Below are positions 1 through 11,127 of a DNA stretch of 64,000 nt, piece after piece. The notes beneath the pieces are model-generated. The model saw only the letters and a program-made list of their open reading frames with translations, was not told the DNA's origin and made no database searches. Location of the stretch: NCBI GenBank assembly GCA_963580455.1, contig OY756962.1, forward strand, positions 22,271,001-22,335,000, written 5' to 3'. Origin of the DNA: Euonymus europaeus. Lineage: Eukaryota > Streptophyta > Magnoliopsida > Celastrales > Celastraceae. Position numbers and translations under genes: made by a program. How positions within the stretch are numbered: position 1 is the stretch's first letter; every line of letters begins with the position of its first letter.

Positions 1-1064
1 CGTAGACCGTGCTATGCACGTTTGTTTTGAGGACTTTCATGAAACAGCTGCCCCTCCTAAAAGGAATACATAGCCACTTGTGGATTTTGATTCCTCTGAA
101 TCTGCAATCCAATTAGCATCACTATATCCTTCTAAAACAGCCGGGTATTTACCATAGTTCAAAACATTAGTTTTTGTTTTGTTCTGGTACCCTAATACTC
201 TCAATAGAGCTTTCCAATGCTCATGTCCAGGATTACTTGTGTATCTGCTTAGTTTACTAACAGAGTACGCAATATCCGGCCTTGTGCAGTTCATGATGTA
301 CATTAAACTGCCTATAATTCGAGAGTATTCCAATTGTTGAATACTATCTCCAGTATTCTTATGTAAGACCAGATGAGGGAGAAACGGACTATTAGCATAT
401 TTGATGCCATGTCCTTTAAACCTTTCAATCACTTTCTCAATATAATGTGATTGAGATAATGCTAGGCCTTCCGATGTTTTGGAAATTTTAATGCCTAGTA
501 TCACATCTGCTTCACCCATGTCTTTCATGTCAAAGTTTTTTGATAGCATTTTCTTGGTTTTGTTGATGATCTCAACATTTCGACCAAGAATTAGCATATC
601 ATCGACATATAGACAAATGATTACACAATCATTGTTTACCAATTTTGTGTAAACACATTTGTCACACTCGTTGATTCGAAATCCATCCCGAATCACTACT
701 TGGTCAAATTTCTCATGCCATTGTTTTGGAGCTTGCTTTAGCCCATACAATGATTTGACAAGTTTACAAACCTTATGCTCTTGTCCTTTGACCTTGAACC
801 CTTCGGGTTGTTCCATATATATCTCTTCATCGAGTTCACCATTTAGGAATGCCGTTTTTACATCCATTTGGTGAATCATCAAGTCATATAGCGAGGCTAT
901 AGCAATTAACATCCGCACGGATGTAATTCTCGTGACTGGTGAATAAGTATCAAAGTAATCTAGACCTTCCTTTTGTCTAAATCCTTTGGCTACAAGCCTT
1001 GCTTTGTACTTATCTATGGATCCGTCAGCCTTAAGCTTTTTCCTAAAGATCCATTTTTCCTTAA
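1..1064 (-). pseudogene. Ty1/copia polyprotein fragment (RT and start of RNase H)
   Basis: Read on the minus strand, this encodes a copia reverse transcriptase from the KWIF motif (about 1060) through the YVDDM catalytic motif to the SDANW and GGAAVS region of RNase H. The RT would copy element RNA in a virus-like particle. The frame is open from about 1060 to 40, then a TGA replaces the conserved Trp codon after AAVS, at 37-39. Conserved RNase H sequence continues in frame after that stop to the window edge, so the element runs off the left side. Upstream of the KWIF motif the coding sequence stops abruptly at about 1064, with no integrase or gag, so the 5' half is missing. I infer a dead, truncated copy. 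The family call rests on the RT motifs and is secure; the lineage is not assigned. Confidence 0.9.
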
Positions 1065-1074
1065 GCTAGCTTTC

Positions 1075-1550
1075 AAAAGGTGATTGTTGAGTCGATATTT
1101 GCCTCCCTGAAAGAGAAAGATGAGCTAAAAAGGTCCATGGGGTGTTCCTCGGGGAGCGCTCCGACGCTTAAGTTAGTATGAGAATGAGGATGAGATTGAG
1201 TCCTCCTTGCTTGGAGCTCTCAAGTAAAATAGTGAGAAGTTGTAAATTTGTCTCATACCTGGCTGGAGGGTCCTATTTATAGTGGTTGAATGAGTTTTAC
1301 TCCAATTAGAAGTAGATTCCTTGATTGAAGGATGTTTTACCTTTGAAAGGGAACAAACTCTTTTTGGTCTACGAGTTGGAGGAGGATTCTTCCTCGTGAG
1401 TTATATTCCCATTTGAACTCAAACTTTAGTCAATATTTGATGTTCATAAACATCTTATGGATGACACGTGTCAATTCCTAATTGGAGGGATTGTTGATCG
1501 GATTAAATCTATATTTTTAGCCTCTGAAGCGGAGACTATATATTTTTATG
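1075..1550 (-). repeat. LTR-like fragment
   Basis: This non-coding stretch has the layout of the solo LTR at 7546-8303: a GCTCCGACGCTTAAGTTAG-type motif, an antisense TATA-like segment (CTATAAATAGG, around 1271-1281) and an ACACGTGTCA motif near its right end. It directly abuts the truncated copia fragment and may be the insertion that cut it. I could not find matching target duplications, so its limits are approximate. Confidence 0.4.
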
Positions 1551-1599
1551 AATGTCTTTACCTTTTGAAGCTTTGGATGATACCATAATATGACATTGG

Positions 1600-1875
1600 A
1601 ATTCCGGTGGAAAATATATGGTCAAAAGTTCTTACCATCAAGCAAAAGGGCATGGAAAGCTTAATCTCAATATCTTCATCCTCGTTCTCTTGGAAAAAGG
1701 TTTGGGCTGTCCATGTGCCCATGAAAATCCGACTCTTTCTGCAGAATGCTGTAAATAATGCGCTAATCTTTATAAACAGAATGTTGGTGTCTTTCCGTGT
1801 TGTATTGGGTGTGGAGGATGTTGAGCACATTTTTAGAAAGTGCACTATAACAAGTTGGGTATGGGGTAGTTAGTC
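1600..1875 (+). pseudogene. LINE fragment, zinc-binding reverse-transcriptase (zf-RVT) region
   Basis: The plus strand encodes about 88 residues with the zf-RVT pattern found after the RT of plant L1-type LINEs. It shows SWKKVWAVHVPMKIRLF followed by a VEDVEHIFRKC block and a W-x-W ending. The usual first Cys pair is lost (a phrase with VVLGVEDVEH stands where C-x2-C is expected). No RT or RNase H domain is seen on either side, so this is a short relic of a non-LTR retrotransposon. It has no independent function. Confidence 0.65.
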
Positions 1876-2500
1876 TTGCTCTCTGTGCACCCTTTGATCA
1901 TGGGCATGGTGTGCATTTTAAAGATTTCGTTAATTGTTGCTAAATACTTGAGATGTTCGCGAATTAAATTGAATCATTTTGCAACATACAATATGAATAT
2001 TCATGCATAAGACCATAAAAAAAACTTATGAATTTACCTAAAATTTGATAAAAATAATATTTATGTTGCTCGGAATAAACAAATAATGAAATATTCTATA
2101 GGATAAATTTAGCCCTAAGGCCATTCTAGCTACGTATTTAAGTACCACGTGTAATTAAGTTTAAATGTAGTACTTCATTTTTTTAATATATGTTTGACAA
2201 ACCTACAGAGTGGTTAGCCCAAACCTAACATATATAATTACGTTTATTTTGGTCTGGGCCACCCGATGTCCACTTGAACCAACCATCCGTTCCTAAAAAT
2301 TAATTCCAGATTTGCCCGCATCCCTCCCAATGCCAGATCAACCCGGAGAAAGCAAGCAGATAGATGTATGTCTGAGCTAAACCAACCTCCCCTTTAGAGC
2401 TTGTGGATCAATAGGAAGAGCAAGTGCTGAGAAAAATATAGATAGTGATAAAGCTCAATCTTTGCTTAATGATATGGCAAATAAATGATCATCAATGGCT
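1876..2500. other. Intergenic spacer, nothing recognised
   Basis: AT-rich sequence with no frame, repeat or motif I can assign. Confidence 0.6.
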
Positions 2501-2818
2501 CCTACATAGTTACGGAGGCCTTTTGCTCTCTTTTCTAACGGAGATGACTTGGATTCCACTGATAGTGATGACTCTGATTATCATTATAGCAATGACTCAT
2601 TTTCCACTCGTAGTAGTGAGAATTGAGATTTCACGCATAGCAAGAATTCTTCTGAGTCTACTGAGATAGAGAGCGATGTGGACATTTACCCAATTATTGA
2701 AAGAGACGAATCAAGTGATGAAGAAGTTGGCTTCCCTTATTTTGAAGAAGCAAACAATTCTGCCCCAACTATCAATACACATATTAGTAGCCAAGATAAA
2801 CCACGTTTTACATGCTAA
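2501..2818 (+). other. Acidic Ser/Asp/Glu-rich degenerate coding relic, unidentified
   Basis: One plus-strand frame (phase of the GATGACTTGGATTCC stretch near 2543) stays open to 2818 except for a single TGA near 2624. It would encode a strongly acidic peptide rich in DS, SDD and SSDEE runs. Such composition is unlikely by chance in this AT-rich spacer, so I take it as the remnant of a real coding region, possibly from a mobile element. I do not recognise the protein and no start codon is convincing. Confidence 0.3.
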
Positions 2819-3181
2819 TGTTATTGTAAACTAATATATCTGTTATTTTTTAAAAAATAGTTTCTGGTAAGAGAATAATTAAAAAAGAAATAAGGTGTTT
2901 GAAGATTGTGGGGAGGGATACGAATGCTCATCCCACCATTATATTGAATGAGAGAAGACAACCAGTTGGTCCCAACAAAGATGTGACATCTTTGAGTTCG
3001 TGCTTGGGGACTTTTCCCAGTGGAATATTCAATAACACAATTTTTAGCATGATTGAGCATATTGTTGGGAGAGAATTATAGTTAAATGTTGAAGGGGAAA
3101 TGGTGCCCCCAACCCAACTTTCCAGGTATCGGTTAGAGAGAAACATGTAAAATTTCAATGGAAGAACTTTCATTAGAAGAA
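2819..3181. other. Spacer 3' of UGT copy 1
   Basis: No assignable gene. Short open frames on both strands overlap each other and look like chance. Confidence 0.5.
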
Positions 3182-3187
3182 TTTATT
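3182..3187 (-). terminator. Poly(A) signal of UGT copy 1
   Basis: AATAAA on the minus strand, 57 nt downstream of the stop codon of UGT copy 1. The same 3' UTR type, with the same hexamer, follows copy 3 and the fossil at 28401. Confidence 0.55.
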
Positions 3188-3243
3188 AATATATAAAATT
3201 TAAAACAATGACACACACAACAGAGCACAACAATCTAATCTAA

Positions 3244-4854
3244 CTATTCCCTAGTAGACAGAAGAACTTGGTTGATCACATTCTCCAAATTCACATAGGA
3301 AGACCCACTGGACCCAGCAGTAGCCTCCTCTGCCAATTTCTTCCACACCGAAGCTTTCTCCTTCATTTCCTTTCCCTTCTCTCCTTCCATCAACTCCCTG
3401 ACAAGGCTCTCAACTTCATCTCTCTTAACATCACTACTAATCTCCATCCCAATCCCCCATTCACTACAACAATACCTACAATTCGTTTGTTGCTCTGCGA
3501 AGAAAGGCCAACAAACCATAGGCACTCCTCCACAAATACTTTCAAGTGTAGAATTCCACCCATTGTGAGTTAAAAAGCCACCAACACTTGGATGTCCTAA
3601 CACTTGCTCTTGTGGGCACCAGCTTGACAATAGTCCTCTGTTCTGTGTTTCTGTTAGGAACTCCGGCGGAAGAATTGCTGATTCGCCGGAGATAAGATCA
3701 GGCCTTATGACCCAGAAAAAGTTTTGCTTGGAATTCGCAAGACCCCACGCGAATTCAATTAATTGATAACTTTTCATGACTGTGATGCTCCCGAAATTGA
3801 CATAAACAACTGATTTTGGGTCTTGGCGGTCTAGCCATTTGAGACACTCTGGCTCTTCCTTCCACAGGTTTGATCCGATTGATTCTAATTCACTATCTTG
3901 GATATGATTTTGGAGAAAGTGTAGTGGACCAATTGGGTACACAGGAGGAATGATTGTGGACATTGCTTCAATAATTTCATGGTCTAAGGCGTCAAAAGTA
4001 TTCAAAATTACTGCAGAGGCTCTCTGGACTCTCTCTGTCTCGGACATAAAAAAGTTCAGCATTATGTCCTTAGGGTCAGTTGTCCTTATAAAACTTGGGA
4101 TATCTTTCAACCGGATATTCTTCATGCCCGGAATCCAATCTATTGGAGTATCCAAGTACCCATTCGTCAAGTAACTCTGATCTGCCATACAAAAGTAACA
4201 ATATCAATAGTAGACAATTGTATCCCGACTATCAAGGACAAGATTATTTCTATTTTTTCTATAAAAAGTTAGTAATCCAATTGAAAAACTGTAACCTTGG
4301 AGTTTCAAAGACCGAATAATGAAAAATGGCTAAAAGATGAAACCTTTGAGTGGTGTAAGACCCTTTTGAAAGAGGTGGCGAAAATGAAGGTAACCCATGA
4401 AGCCGCAAGCACTAGTAGTCCATAAAAGCAGTTGAGGAACACCGAGCTCCTCCGCTGCATCAAGGGTGAAGCTCATGATCCCATCAGAAACTATACAACT
4501 CACCGGAGGAACACCCTCCGCCTCACGAAGCATTCCATGTAACTTTTTAAATGGCTCGAGGCAATTCTTGCTGGTGGAGTCACATAGTGATGGAATGTCC
4601 TGGGTGGCATCCACATCAGTCGGAGGAAGACCGTCCGGGATGGTAAGGAAACGGAAGGAAGGAAGGCCTTCAAGAGAGTTTAGGCCTCGAGACTTCAAGA
4701 GGCGTTTGTGGTTGAATTCTGTGTTGACAAAAGTTATGTGGAAGCCTTTGTAATGAAGGAGTTTTGCGAGTTTTAGCATTGGGTTTATGTGGCCTTGAGC
4801 TGGATATGGGACGCACACTGCATGAGGCTTCTCTGTTATGACAAGAGAACCCAT
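3244..4854 (-). CDS. UGT85A: UGT85A-type UDP-glycosyltransferase, copy 1
   Basis: Family-1 glycosyltransferase that transfers glucose from UDP-glucose to a small hydroxylated acceptor in the cytosol. UGT85A relatives act on cyanohydrins, terpenoids and iridoid aglycones; the acceptor here cannot be read from sequence. Exon 1 is 4344-4854 and exon 2 is 3244-4181, joined across a 162-bp phase-1 GT-AG intron, giving 482 residues, the normal family length. The start [13 protein letters not shown] is the same in copies 2 and 3. His22 in GHINP and Asp124 in SDG are the expected catalytic pair. The PSPG box spans residues 358-401, with W22 and the final Q44 of the motif, which fits UDP-glucose preference. 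No signal peptide or membrane segment is visible. It is the most diverged of the four copies (for example THNGW instead of THSGW). No break was found. Confidence 0.95.
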
Positions 4855-4959
4855 TTTTCCTGTATCGACAGTACTAGATAGATCACAAACAAAATTGAAA
4901 CCTTAAAGCGAAGAAGAGGAGGAGGAGGAGATATTTTGGAGAAAGTTATGTTGTCATGA

Positions 4960-4965
4960 ATTATA
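4960..4965 (-). promoter_or_regulatory. TATA-like box of UGT copy 1
   Basis: TATAAT on the minus strand about 106 nt upstream of the start codon. It occupies the place where the other three copies have TATATAAA, so it is a weaker variant. Confidence 0.45.
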
Positions 4966-4989
4966 CAGGCAAGCGAAGCAAATGGTCAA

Positions 4990-6360
4990 TTAATTAATAA
5001 ACGGCTTTAATTTTTTTTTTCATCCCATAATTTAATTGTGGTTTCAAAAAGCCGGGCGGCATAGGATGTAGGCCATATCATATCATATCATATGAATAAT
5101 TATTCCGTATCTAAATACATTTTTACATATAATCTTTGGGCCACATATGACGTGGTGGAGCACCATTGGTGGGGTCATTTTTGTAATATCAGTTGCCTCC
5201 CAACTCCCTTATCGAGGCGCCGTTCTGTGCAGATCGATGAGAGGAGTAATCATGTCATTTCATTAATGTGGAGATGACAGCCCAGACCATCAGATCAACG
5301 GTCCATTTGCCTCCACCCCTCTCATTGGGAGGGGGTAAGTCATGGGGGGCATACTCTACAGGGTGGTCTACCGAGGACTCTACAAGGCACATTAAATAAT
5401 ATTCATATGAGAATGATGTCAATAAAAAAAATAAAAGAGTGAATACACATTGATGTCAATAATATCATTGGATGTATCACTTGAGATATGCACCGGGACC
5501 ATTGAATAATTTCTCCATATTATGAAACTTTTTCGTCGAATGCTCGATCAGATGTTGGGCATGGATGAAATCGGTGCAATGTCGGCCGAAGTGTAAGAGT
5601 ACTATGGCTTAGATAAACTTTTTCCGATTTATGTAGGAGATAGGTTAAAAAAATTACGTTTGGATCAGTCGGTTGAGATTCTATTGTACGACTCATATCA
5701 TATGTCGCGTCGTATATGCCACGTGATTGATATGGCTATTCTGTGGGGAATGCCAACTTGGCAACTTGTTTTGGTTTTTTTTTTCTTCTGAAAAATGGAA
5801 TATTATTATTGCAAATCTAAATATAAAAGAGTTACAAATAAAAAAAGCTACTCTAGTTAGAGAAGAGTAACGTGATTTAGATGGCATAATTGCATTTGTA
5901 GTTTATCAACAAGAACTCTTTCGCTACTAAGAGTAGTTTTCTATTCTAATAAGAAGTATTCTCAAGCAAGAATATGACTTCGTATAGGAGAATGAGAACT
6001 CTACCACTATAAAAAAGGGATCTCCACCAATTAAACACACATTCAAGAGTTTAATACATAATTTCTAGAGCACCGAACTACGTGTTCCAGGAAACTTATA
6101 TGTCACATATATGTCGTTTGTTCGTCTGTGCAGGAAATCACCATTGAAAGAGCAATACCAATCGAGAACAACTAGTTTGACCATATCATGATACCTCATC
6201 CGAACCGAGCAGATTTTCGATGTCATCACAAGGAATCAGCTCTAATACATAAAAATATCAATCATATGAACCAAAATTTAAACGTATATATGTAAATAAA
6301 TGCACACAATCTTAAAATTTGATTGTTAACTTAAAAAATCCAATTTAATAATTAATATTA
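4990..6360. other. Spacer with an LTR-like piece and a possible retroposon tail
   Basis: No gene is visible. Around 5770-5880 a poly(T) followed by an AT-rich stretch resembles the antisense 3' end of a retroposon. Around 5930-6250 there is an LTR-like piece with a TATA-type box (ACTATAAAAAAGGG near 6015). I could not find both ends or a target duplication for either, so these are low-confidence repeat relics. Confidence 0.35.
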
Positions 6361-6489
6361 TATATATTATTATTATTTTTGGTTGAAAAAATGGTCCCTA
6401 GTCTTCATTTGGCTCCACCACTGATTGCCGATTATGCACTGCAGGCATGATAGCAGATTGTGTGGTTCTCTGATGCTTTAATTCCCTGC

Positions 6490-6890
6490 GCTTTGAATCT
6501 GGAACGGGCCTAGGAGAATTTGGTAAGCTCAAACTCGGCCTTGGCCCAAGTAATTCGGGCCAATAAGTCGGGTCTCGGGCTTGGCCCAATGGGCTCGGGC
6601 TTAAGTGTTAAATTAATATATATACACACACATACATAAATATACACACACACATAATACATATATACACACATATAAATATATCTATACATATTATATA
6701 TATATACACATGTCACAGTGTGCAAATTACATGCACACTGTCACACAGACACATATATATATGTATGTATAGATATATTTATATATGTATTTATATATGT
6801 GTTATATTTTTCGAGCTTGAGCTCGGACTTCGGGCCACCCCAAATTATCTGGCTTTGGGCCAGACTTTGGCCCGTGGGTTCAGGCAGGTC
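6490..6890. repeat. AT/AC microsatellite flanked by GGGCC-rich inverted arms
   Basis: About 200 bp of alternating AT and AC repeats (6611-6812) sit between two GC-rich arms. The left arm has repeated TTGGCCC, CGGGCC and GGGCTCGGGC motifs; the right arm has the complementary CGGGCCACC and GGCCCGTGGG motifs. Inside the microsatellite is a perfect 10-bp inverted repeat, ACAGTGTGCA and TGCACACTGT, around 6714-6740, separated by seven bases. The layout suggests a foldback or MITE-like element with a repeat-filled centre. No duplication was identified. Confidence 0.45.
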
Positions 6891-7260
6891 CATTGACCAT
6901 TTGATGAGGTCTAGTTTGAAGTAATGCTATCGCTATCACTGTTGAACCAAACCGAAGAAAACGTGGCCTACCGTCATAGCTACCGTCTAACATTAGCTTT
7001 CGACGTTTTAATTAAAAGCAAAGAAAGAAAGAGCTCTTGTCTTTTTCTTTGTTCTCACACTAAAAAAAGGGCAGAGATGTGATTGAGTTGTTGAATGAAG
7101 AGAGTCCGGTTAATAGGTCACCGAACCGAAGGATGATTCGTATTTTATTTTGATCACTTAAAAATAAAATATTTTTAATTAATTATTAAAATTTTATTTT
7201 ATATTAATTTAATTACTCAGACAGCTTTTAGCGATTTCGCAAAAGAAAAAAAATACAAAC
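6891..7260. other. Spacer, nothing recognised
   Basis: AT-rich with no assignable gene or element. Confidence 0.5.
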
Positions 7261-7545
7261 ATGACATTTTGAATATGAGGTGGCTTGTCCAAATGTATAT
7301 TAAAAAAAAAAAATTTACCCAAGAACAGGAGAAGAAACGTCTCAATGAAGAAGAACACACTGAAGAACCAATAAAATCGAATACCAATCTACTTCTCTAC
7401 TAAGTCTGAAAAGACAACTGATCTACTTTCACTCTGGGCTCTCATTTTATTTTGTTAAAATTGTAGATACATCTACTTTATGAAATTTATTAGGGATAAG
7501 GTCACTCAATTAAACTTATTTATAACCAAGTCTAGTTATTAGGTT

Positions 7546-8303
7546 TGATGATGCCAAAAACTGTCCGTCCTAACTGGACACCAATCAGTTCGGTCAGACC
7601 CCAAATCGCTGAGTTGGATGTCCTACACAACAAACAAACGTAAGTTAAGAGGGATCCCGAATTAGTTCGGGGGGCCCGCTCCAATGCTCAAGTCAGTTAG
7701 GTGAAGAGGGATCCCGAATTAGTTCGGGGGGCCCGCTCCAATGCTCAAGTCAGTTAGGTAATTCTCAGCTGGAAGGGCTCGGTCTCTAAGAGCTCTCTCA
7801 ACTTAAGCAACAGTAGTGCAAGTTGTCATGTAAAAATTTACCTGATGCGCGGGACTCCTTTTATAGGGATTTAAAGAGTTCTTATTCCTTTAGGAATGAA
7901 ACTCCTCTCTTCCTTATCTGAGCGTATTTTCCGGAGTCATAGTCCTTTTGGGTCTCTACTCCTTATAGGATTAGGACTCCTAAAAGAAGTGACGGATCTA
8001 GTTCAGATATGGCAACGGCTGACCGACCAACCTATATAAAATCAGGATGACCGACCAACCTGTTTGTCCAACCGTCAACATCAGCAGGTAATAGGCAAAG
8101 GCCGAACCGACCTGAGAAGGATGACCGACCGAACAAACCATATGTCTAAAAGGACCAAAGGAAGAGTAGAGTAAATGTGGCCGACAGACCGAACCATTCT
8201 AATACTTCTGGTTGGTCGGTCCCGCTAGGCGCAACATCACCCGTCCGAGGTGGACATTTACACGTGTCACAATCTTATTGGATGGATCAATTTTGCCACA
8301 TCA
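7546..8303 (-). mobile_element. Solo LTR, 758 bp
   Basis: The sequence starts TGATG and ends CATCA, as an LTR should. It is flanked on both sides by AGGTT (7541-7545 and 8304-8308), a perfect 5-bp target duplication. A TATA-type box on the minus strand (CCCTATAAAAGG near 7858-7868) fits a minus orientation. No internal domain is present, so it was left by LTR-LTR recombination. It includes a tandem duplication at 7647-7760. The superfamily cannot be told from the LTR alone. Confidence 0.8.
7647..7760. repeat. Tandem duplication, 57 bp x 2, in the solo LTR
   Basis: Two near-identical 57-bp units begin AAGAGGGATCCCG at 7647 and 7704. Each carries the GGGGGGCCCGCTCC motif. Confidence 0.85.
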
Positions 8304-8468
8304 AGGTTTTTTTATAATTAATTTGATTTCTATTTTCTGGATTCATGCCAAAATCAGAGACTTTTAAGAAAAATACATATTAAATGAAGAAAATTTAATT
8401 TAGAAAATATATTAATTTTTCTATTTTAATTAATTATTTTATTGTCTTAATCATTATGTTGAGCATAT

Positions 8469-8752
8469 ACGAGCCCGTTAGAGTTTAGCGAATTATTTCT
8501 CCTTAGGGTTTAATACTTATTGTTTAGGTTACAGTATGAAAATCCGATACACGAGCCTCTTAGGGTTTAAGAAATTCGTTCCCCTTAGGGTTTAACACTT
8601 ATTGTTTATGTCACAACATGAAAATATGATACACGAGCCGTTAGGGTTTAGCGAATTTGTTTTCTTTAGGGTTTGATACTTGTTGTTTATGTTACAATAT
8701 AAAAATACGATAAACGAGCCCGTTAGGGTTTAATACTTACTATTTAGGTGAA
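8469..8752. repeat. 82-bp tandem repeat with TTAGGGTTT motifs, about 3.5 units
   Basis: Units start with ACGAGCC at 8469, 8551, 8633 and 8714; the last is partial. Each full unit has two TTAGGGTTT-like boxes, which resemble the plant telobox, and a shared TTATGTTACAATATGAAAA-like tail. Units have diverged by several substitutions, so the array is not recent. Confidence 0.85.
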
Positions 8753-9324
8753 TGTAGTGAAAAAAATAACATAACACATATACTAATTAAATTATTTTTG
8801 AAAATAATATAATTAAAAAGTACGATAAAAAATATCGATGATGAGTCTTGTTAGAGAGAGTTTTACGTGTTGAGTTTGAATATGTAATTTTTTTTTAAAA
8901 ATTGACCATGTATTTTAAAAAATAAAACGTTTTAAAAAATTGTTTATAAAAAAAAGTATAAAAGTTTCATCGAATTGAACTCCTTTCCAAATAAATTTTA
9001 TGGGTAAACTTAAAACTTAATAAATCTATAAAAATAGACTCACTTGTTTACTTCCAATGTAATTCTTTTCTTTTCTTTTCCTTACTTCCCACAATGGAGT
9101 ACCAATTCACCGCCAACGACTAGGGGCATTTTCATTACCGTCTGTGTGTATCATAAATCACCCAACCCAATGTAAATCACGGCATATCTTAATGTAAATT
9201 ACAGCGTAATGTCAATCTCGATATGATTCCATTATTATTATTATTATTTTTTTATAAAACTCCAAAATCATGTAGAGGATCTGAGCTCAAGGATCACATA
9301 CAATTAAGAAATATGAACTAGTAC

Positions 9325-9443
9325 CTTGAAGGAGATTGGTGTAGATTTCGGGGGCGTTCTTGATGAGCCAAGGCTTGCACTTTTTGAAATCGAGTCCAAA
9401 CTCACAGTATTTTGCGGGAAGGTAGCATACGATGTAGTAGTAC
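9325..9443 (-). pseudogene. Single exon of a DENR-like (density-regulated protein) gene
   Basis: The minus strand holds a 119-bp open exon with a CAG acceptor just before it and a GT donor just after it. It would encode the family signature CEFGLDFKKCKPWLIKNAPE. DENR proteins work with MCT-1 in translation re-initiation and ribosome recycling, and this block is the conserved N-terminal Cys-containing region. No other exon, start codon or SUI1 domain is visible nearby, so it cannot make a protein. The flanking splice sites show it came from genomic DNA and not from a processed transcript. It lies inside the 7261-9624 inverted-repeat segment, which suggests capture by a transposon. Identification rests on recognising the motif by eye. 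Confidence 0.7.
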
Positions 9444-9465
9444 CTGATGGAGCACAAAGTCTGAG

Positions 9466-9498
9466 TTTAGGGTTAGGGTTAGGGTTAGGGTTGGGGTT
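9466..9498. repeat. Short TTAGGG run
   Basis: Four uninterrupted TTAGGG units followed by a TTGGGG variant. The usual plant telomere unit is TTTAGGG; this is the six-base form. The run lies next to the acceptor of the DENR-like exon, on its upstream side. Confidence 0.8.
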
Positions 9499-9640
9499 GT
9501 AATTTCAATTTTTGGGGAGCACAGGTTTCATACACTGATTTGTTCACATTTAAATTTTTCTAAAAAATAAATTTTGTTTATTTTAATATACACATGACAA
9601 GCCACCTCACGCTCAAAATGTCATTTTTACTGCCCAAAAT

Positions 9641-11121
9641 CGGGTTAATAGAACATGTGGTCATCCAAAAATTGTATATGTTTCATTTTCGTCACTCAAA
9701 TATCAAACGTTTCAATTTGATGGTCGAACTTTTATTTTTGTTTCAACTTCATCAGTCGGGCAGTCAACCTAATTATGTGACATATTGACAAGACGAAAAT
9801 CATTCACTTCCAGACGTGGCATGACGGTGCTAACGTGGCAAAAGTATTAGAAACTTAATTATTTAAAAAATATAAGTTAATGTTTGAAAAGAAAACAAAA
9901 ATTAATAAAGGGAGAAATATCAAATTAGCCCCTGAAGTTATGTTTTGAGGTCATTTGGCCCCTGAACTTTTTTCAAGGCCCAATCGACCCTCCAACTTTT
10001 CAAAATTGCCACATTAGCTTTTGGAGTCAAAATCCTCTGATGTGACCGTTAGTTTGCTGACATGGATGATAAAAAAATAAAAAACTAAATTTTCATCTTC
10101 ATCTTCTTCAGCAACATTCCAAACCCGATTGAACTTTGACAAATTAGAAGGAACATGCAATTAAGCCCCAATAGGGATGGAAACCAGCACTCTCTCTTTT
10201 TTCTGATAAGACTGAACAAATTTATTAGTTATTAGAGACCAGAGAGAAAACGCAAAGAAACCAACTTGAATACAGCGAACAACGAACCCCAACAATCCAA
10301 CCCAAAAGCAAAGAAACCCGGCCTAGAACAAATCAATAAACACCCAATCCCAGATCTTTTTGATTCCATTTTTTACTTTTTATTTTTTTTATCATGTATT
10401 GTATTATTATATATAATTTGTGTTTTTTTTTAAAAAACATGTGTCATCCAATAAATCCCATGTGGTATTTTTTTTTTTAAAATGACATATCAACACATAA
10501 CGGTCACGTCATCAGTTTTGAACAGAAATGGTGGTGCTAAGTAGCCCAATATTAACTCAAGTCCACATGACATGCTTTATAAGCGTATGACATCCAAAAT
10601 TAAAATTTTAAAAATAAAATTTTAAAAATAAAATATCTTATTTGAAAACCCACAACACACCAGATAAAATACCATCTAGATTGGTATGACATTGCACATT
10701 ACCAACAAAATGGCAGTAAAACACATAATTAATATGTATTGAATGCAAAACCATGTTTAACTACTTTAGGGACCATGTTGGAACAATTTATGTCTTTCAA
10801 TGACCAATTTGTAATGCATGGAACATAATACTATGCATGTAATGGTAACAACAGGTGTCATGATGCCATTTGTGAACACCTAAACTTTTTTAAAAAATAA
10901 AATAAAAAATTACACGTAAGCATAACAGGTCACTGTGTAACAATGGTTTAACGGAGCTAATGACATGTCAGCATCTCTCCTACCAAATTGACCAAAAACT
11001 GACCGAGTGGTCATTCTGGATTATTTTTACACTTTGCATTCCCAACTTAACATTTTTTGACTTTCAATGACCAAAGTAAAATACGATCTATCTTTCAGTG
11101 ACCAACAGTTGTATTACCCTG
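9641..11121. mobile_element. Degenerate MULE-type elements, probably nested
   Basis: The left end (from 9641, GGGTTAATAGAAC, then GTGGTCATCC) is matched by the reverse complement of the right end (to 11121, GGGTAATACAAC, then TTGGTCACTG). The arms are over 100 bp long and diverged. Inside, 9905-10555 holds a second pair of diverged inverted arms with the TTAGCCCCTGAA and TGATGTGACCGTTA motifs common in plant MULE ends. No transposase frame is seen and no target duplication could be recognised. It is old and non-autonomous. Confidence 0.5.
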
Positions 11122-11127
11122 TTATTA

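Larger units (their letters stand above)
7261..9624. repeat. Segment bounded by inverted repeats of about 60 bp
   Basis: The left arm (7261-7317) begins ATGACATTTTGA, then GAGGTGGCTTGTC, then TGTATATTAAA. The reverse complement of 9566-9624 shows the same three blocks in the same order and spacing. The 2.36 kb between the arms contains a solo LTR, an 82-bp tandem repeat, a DENR-like exon and TTAGGG repeats. This is the layout of a TIR transposon that captured host sequence (Pack-MULE type), but no transposase and no clear target duplication are seen. Confidence 0.5.

Noticed and set aside
1558..1845. Minus-strand open frame of 95 residues
   Set aside because: The plus strand here matches a LINE zf-RVT region, so the minus frame is a shadow.
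9466..9498. True telomere or chromosome end
   Set aside because: Only four TTAGGG units, flanked by ordinary sequence on both sides.
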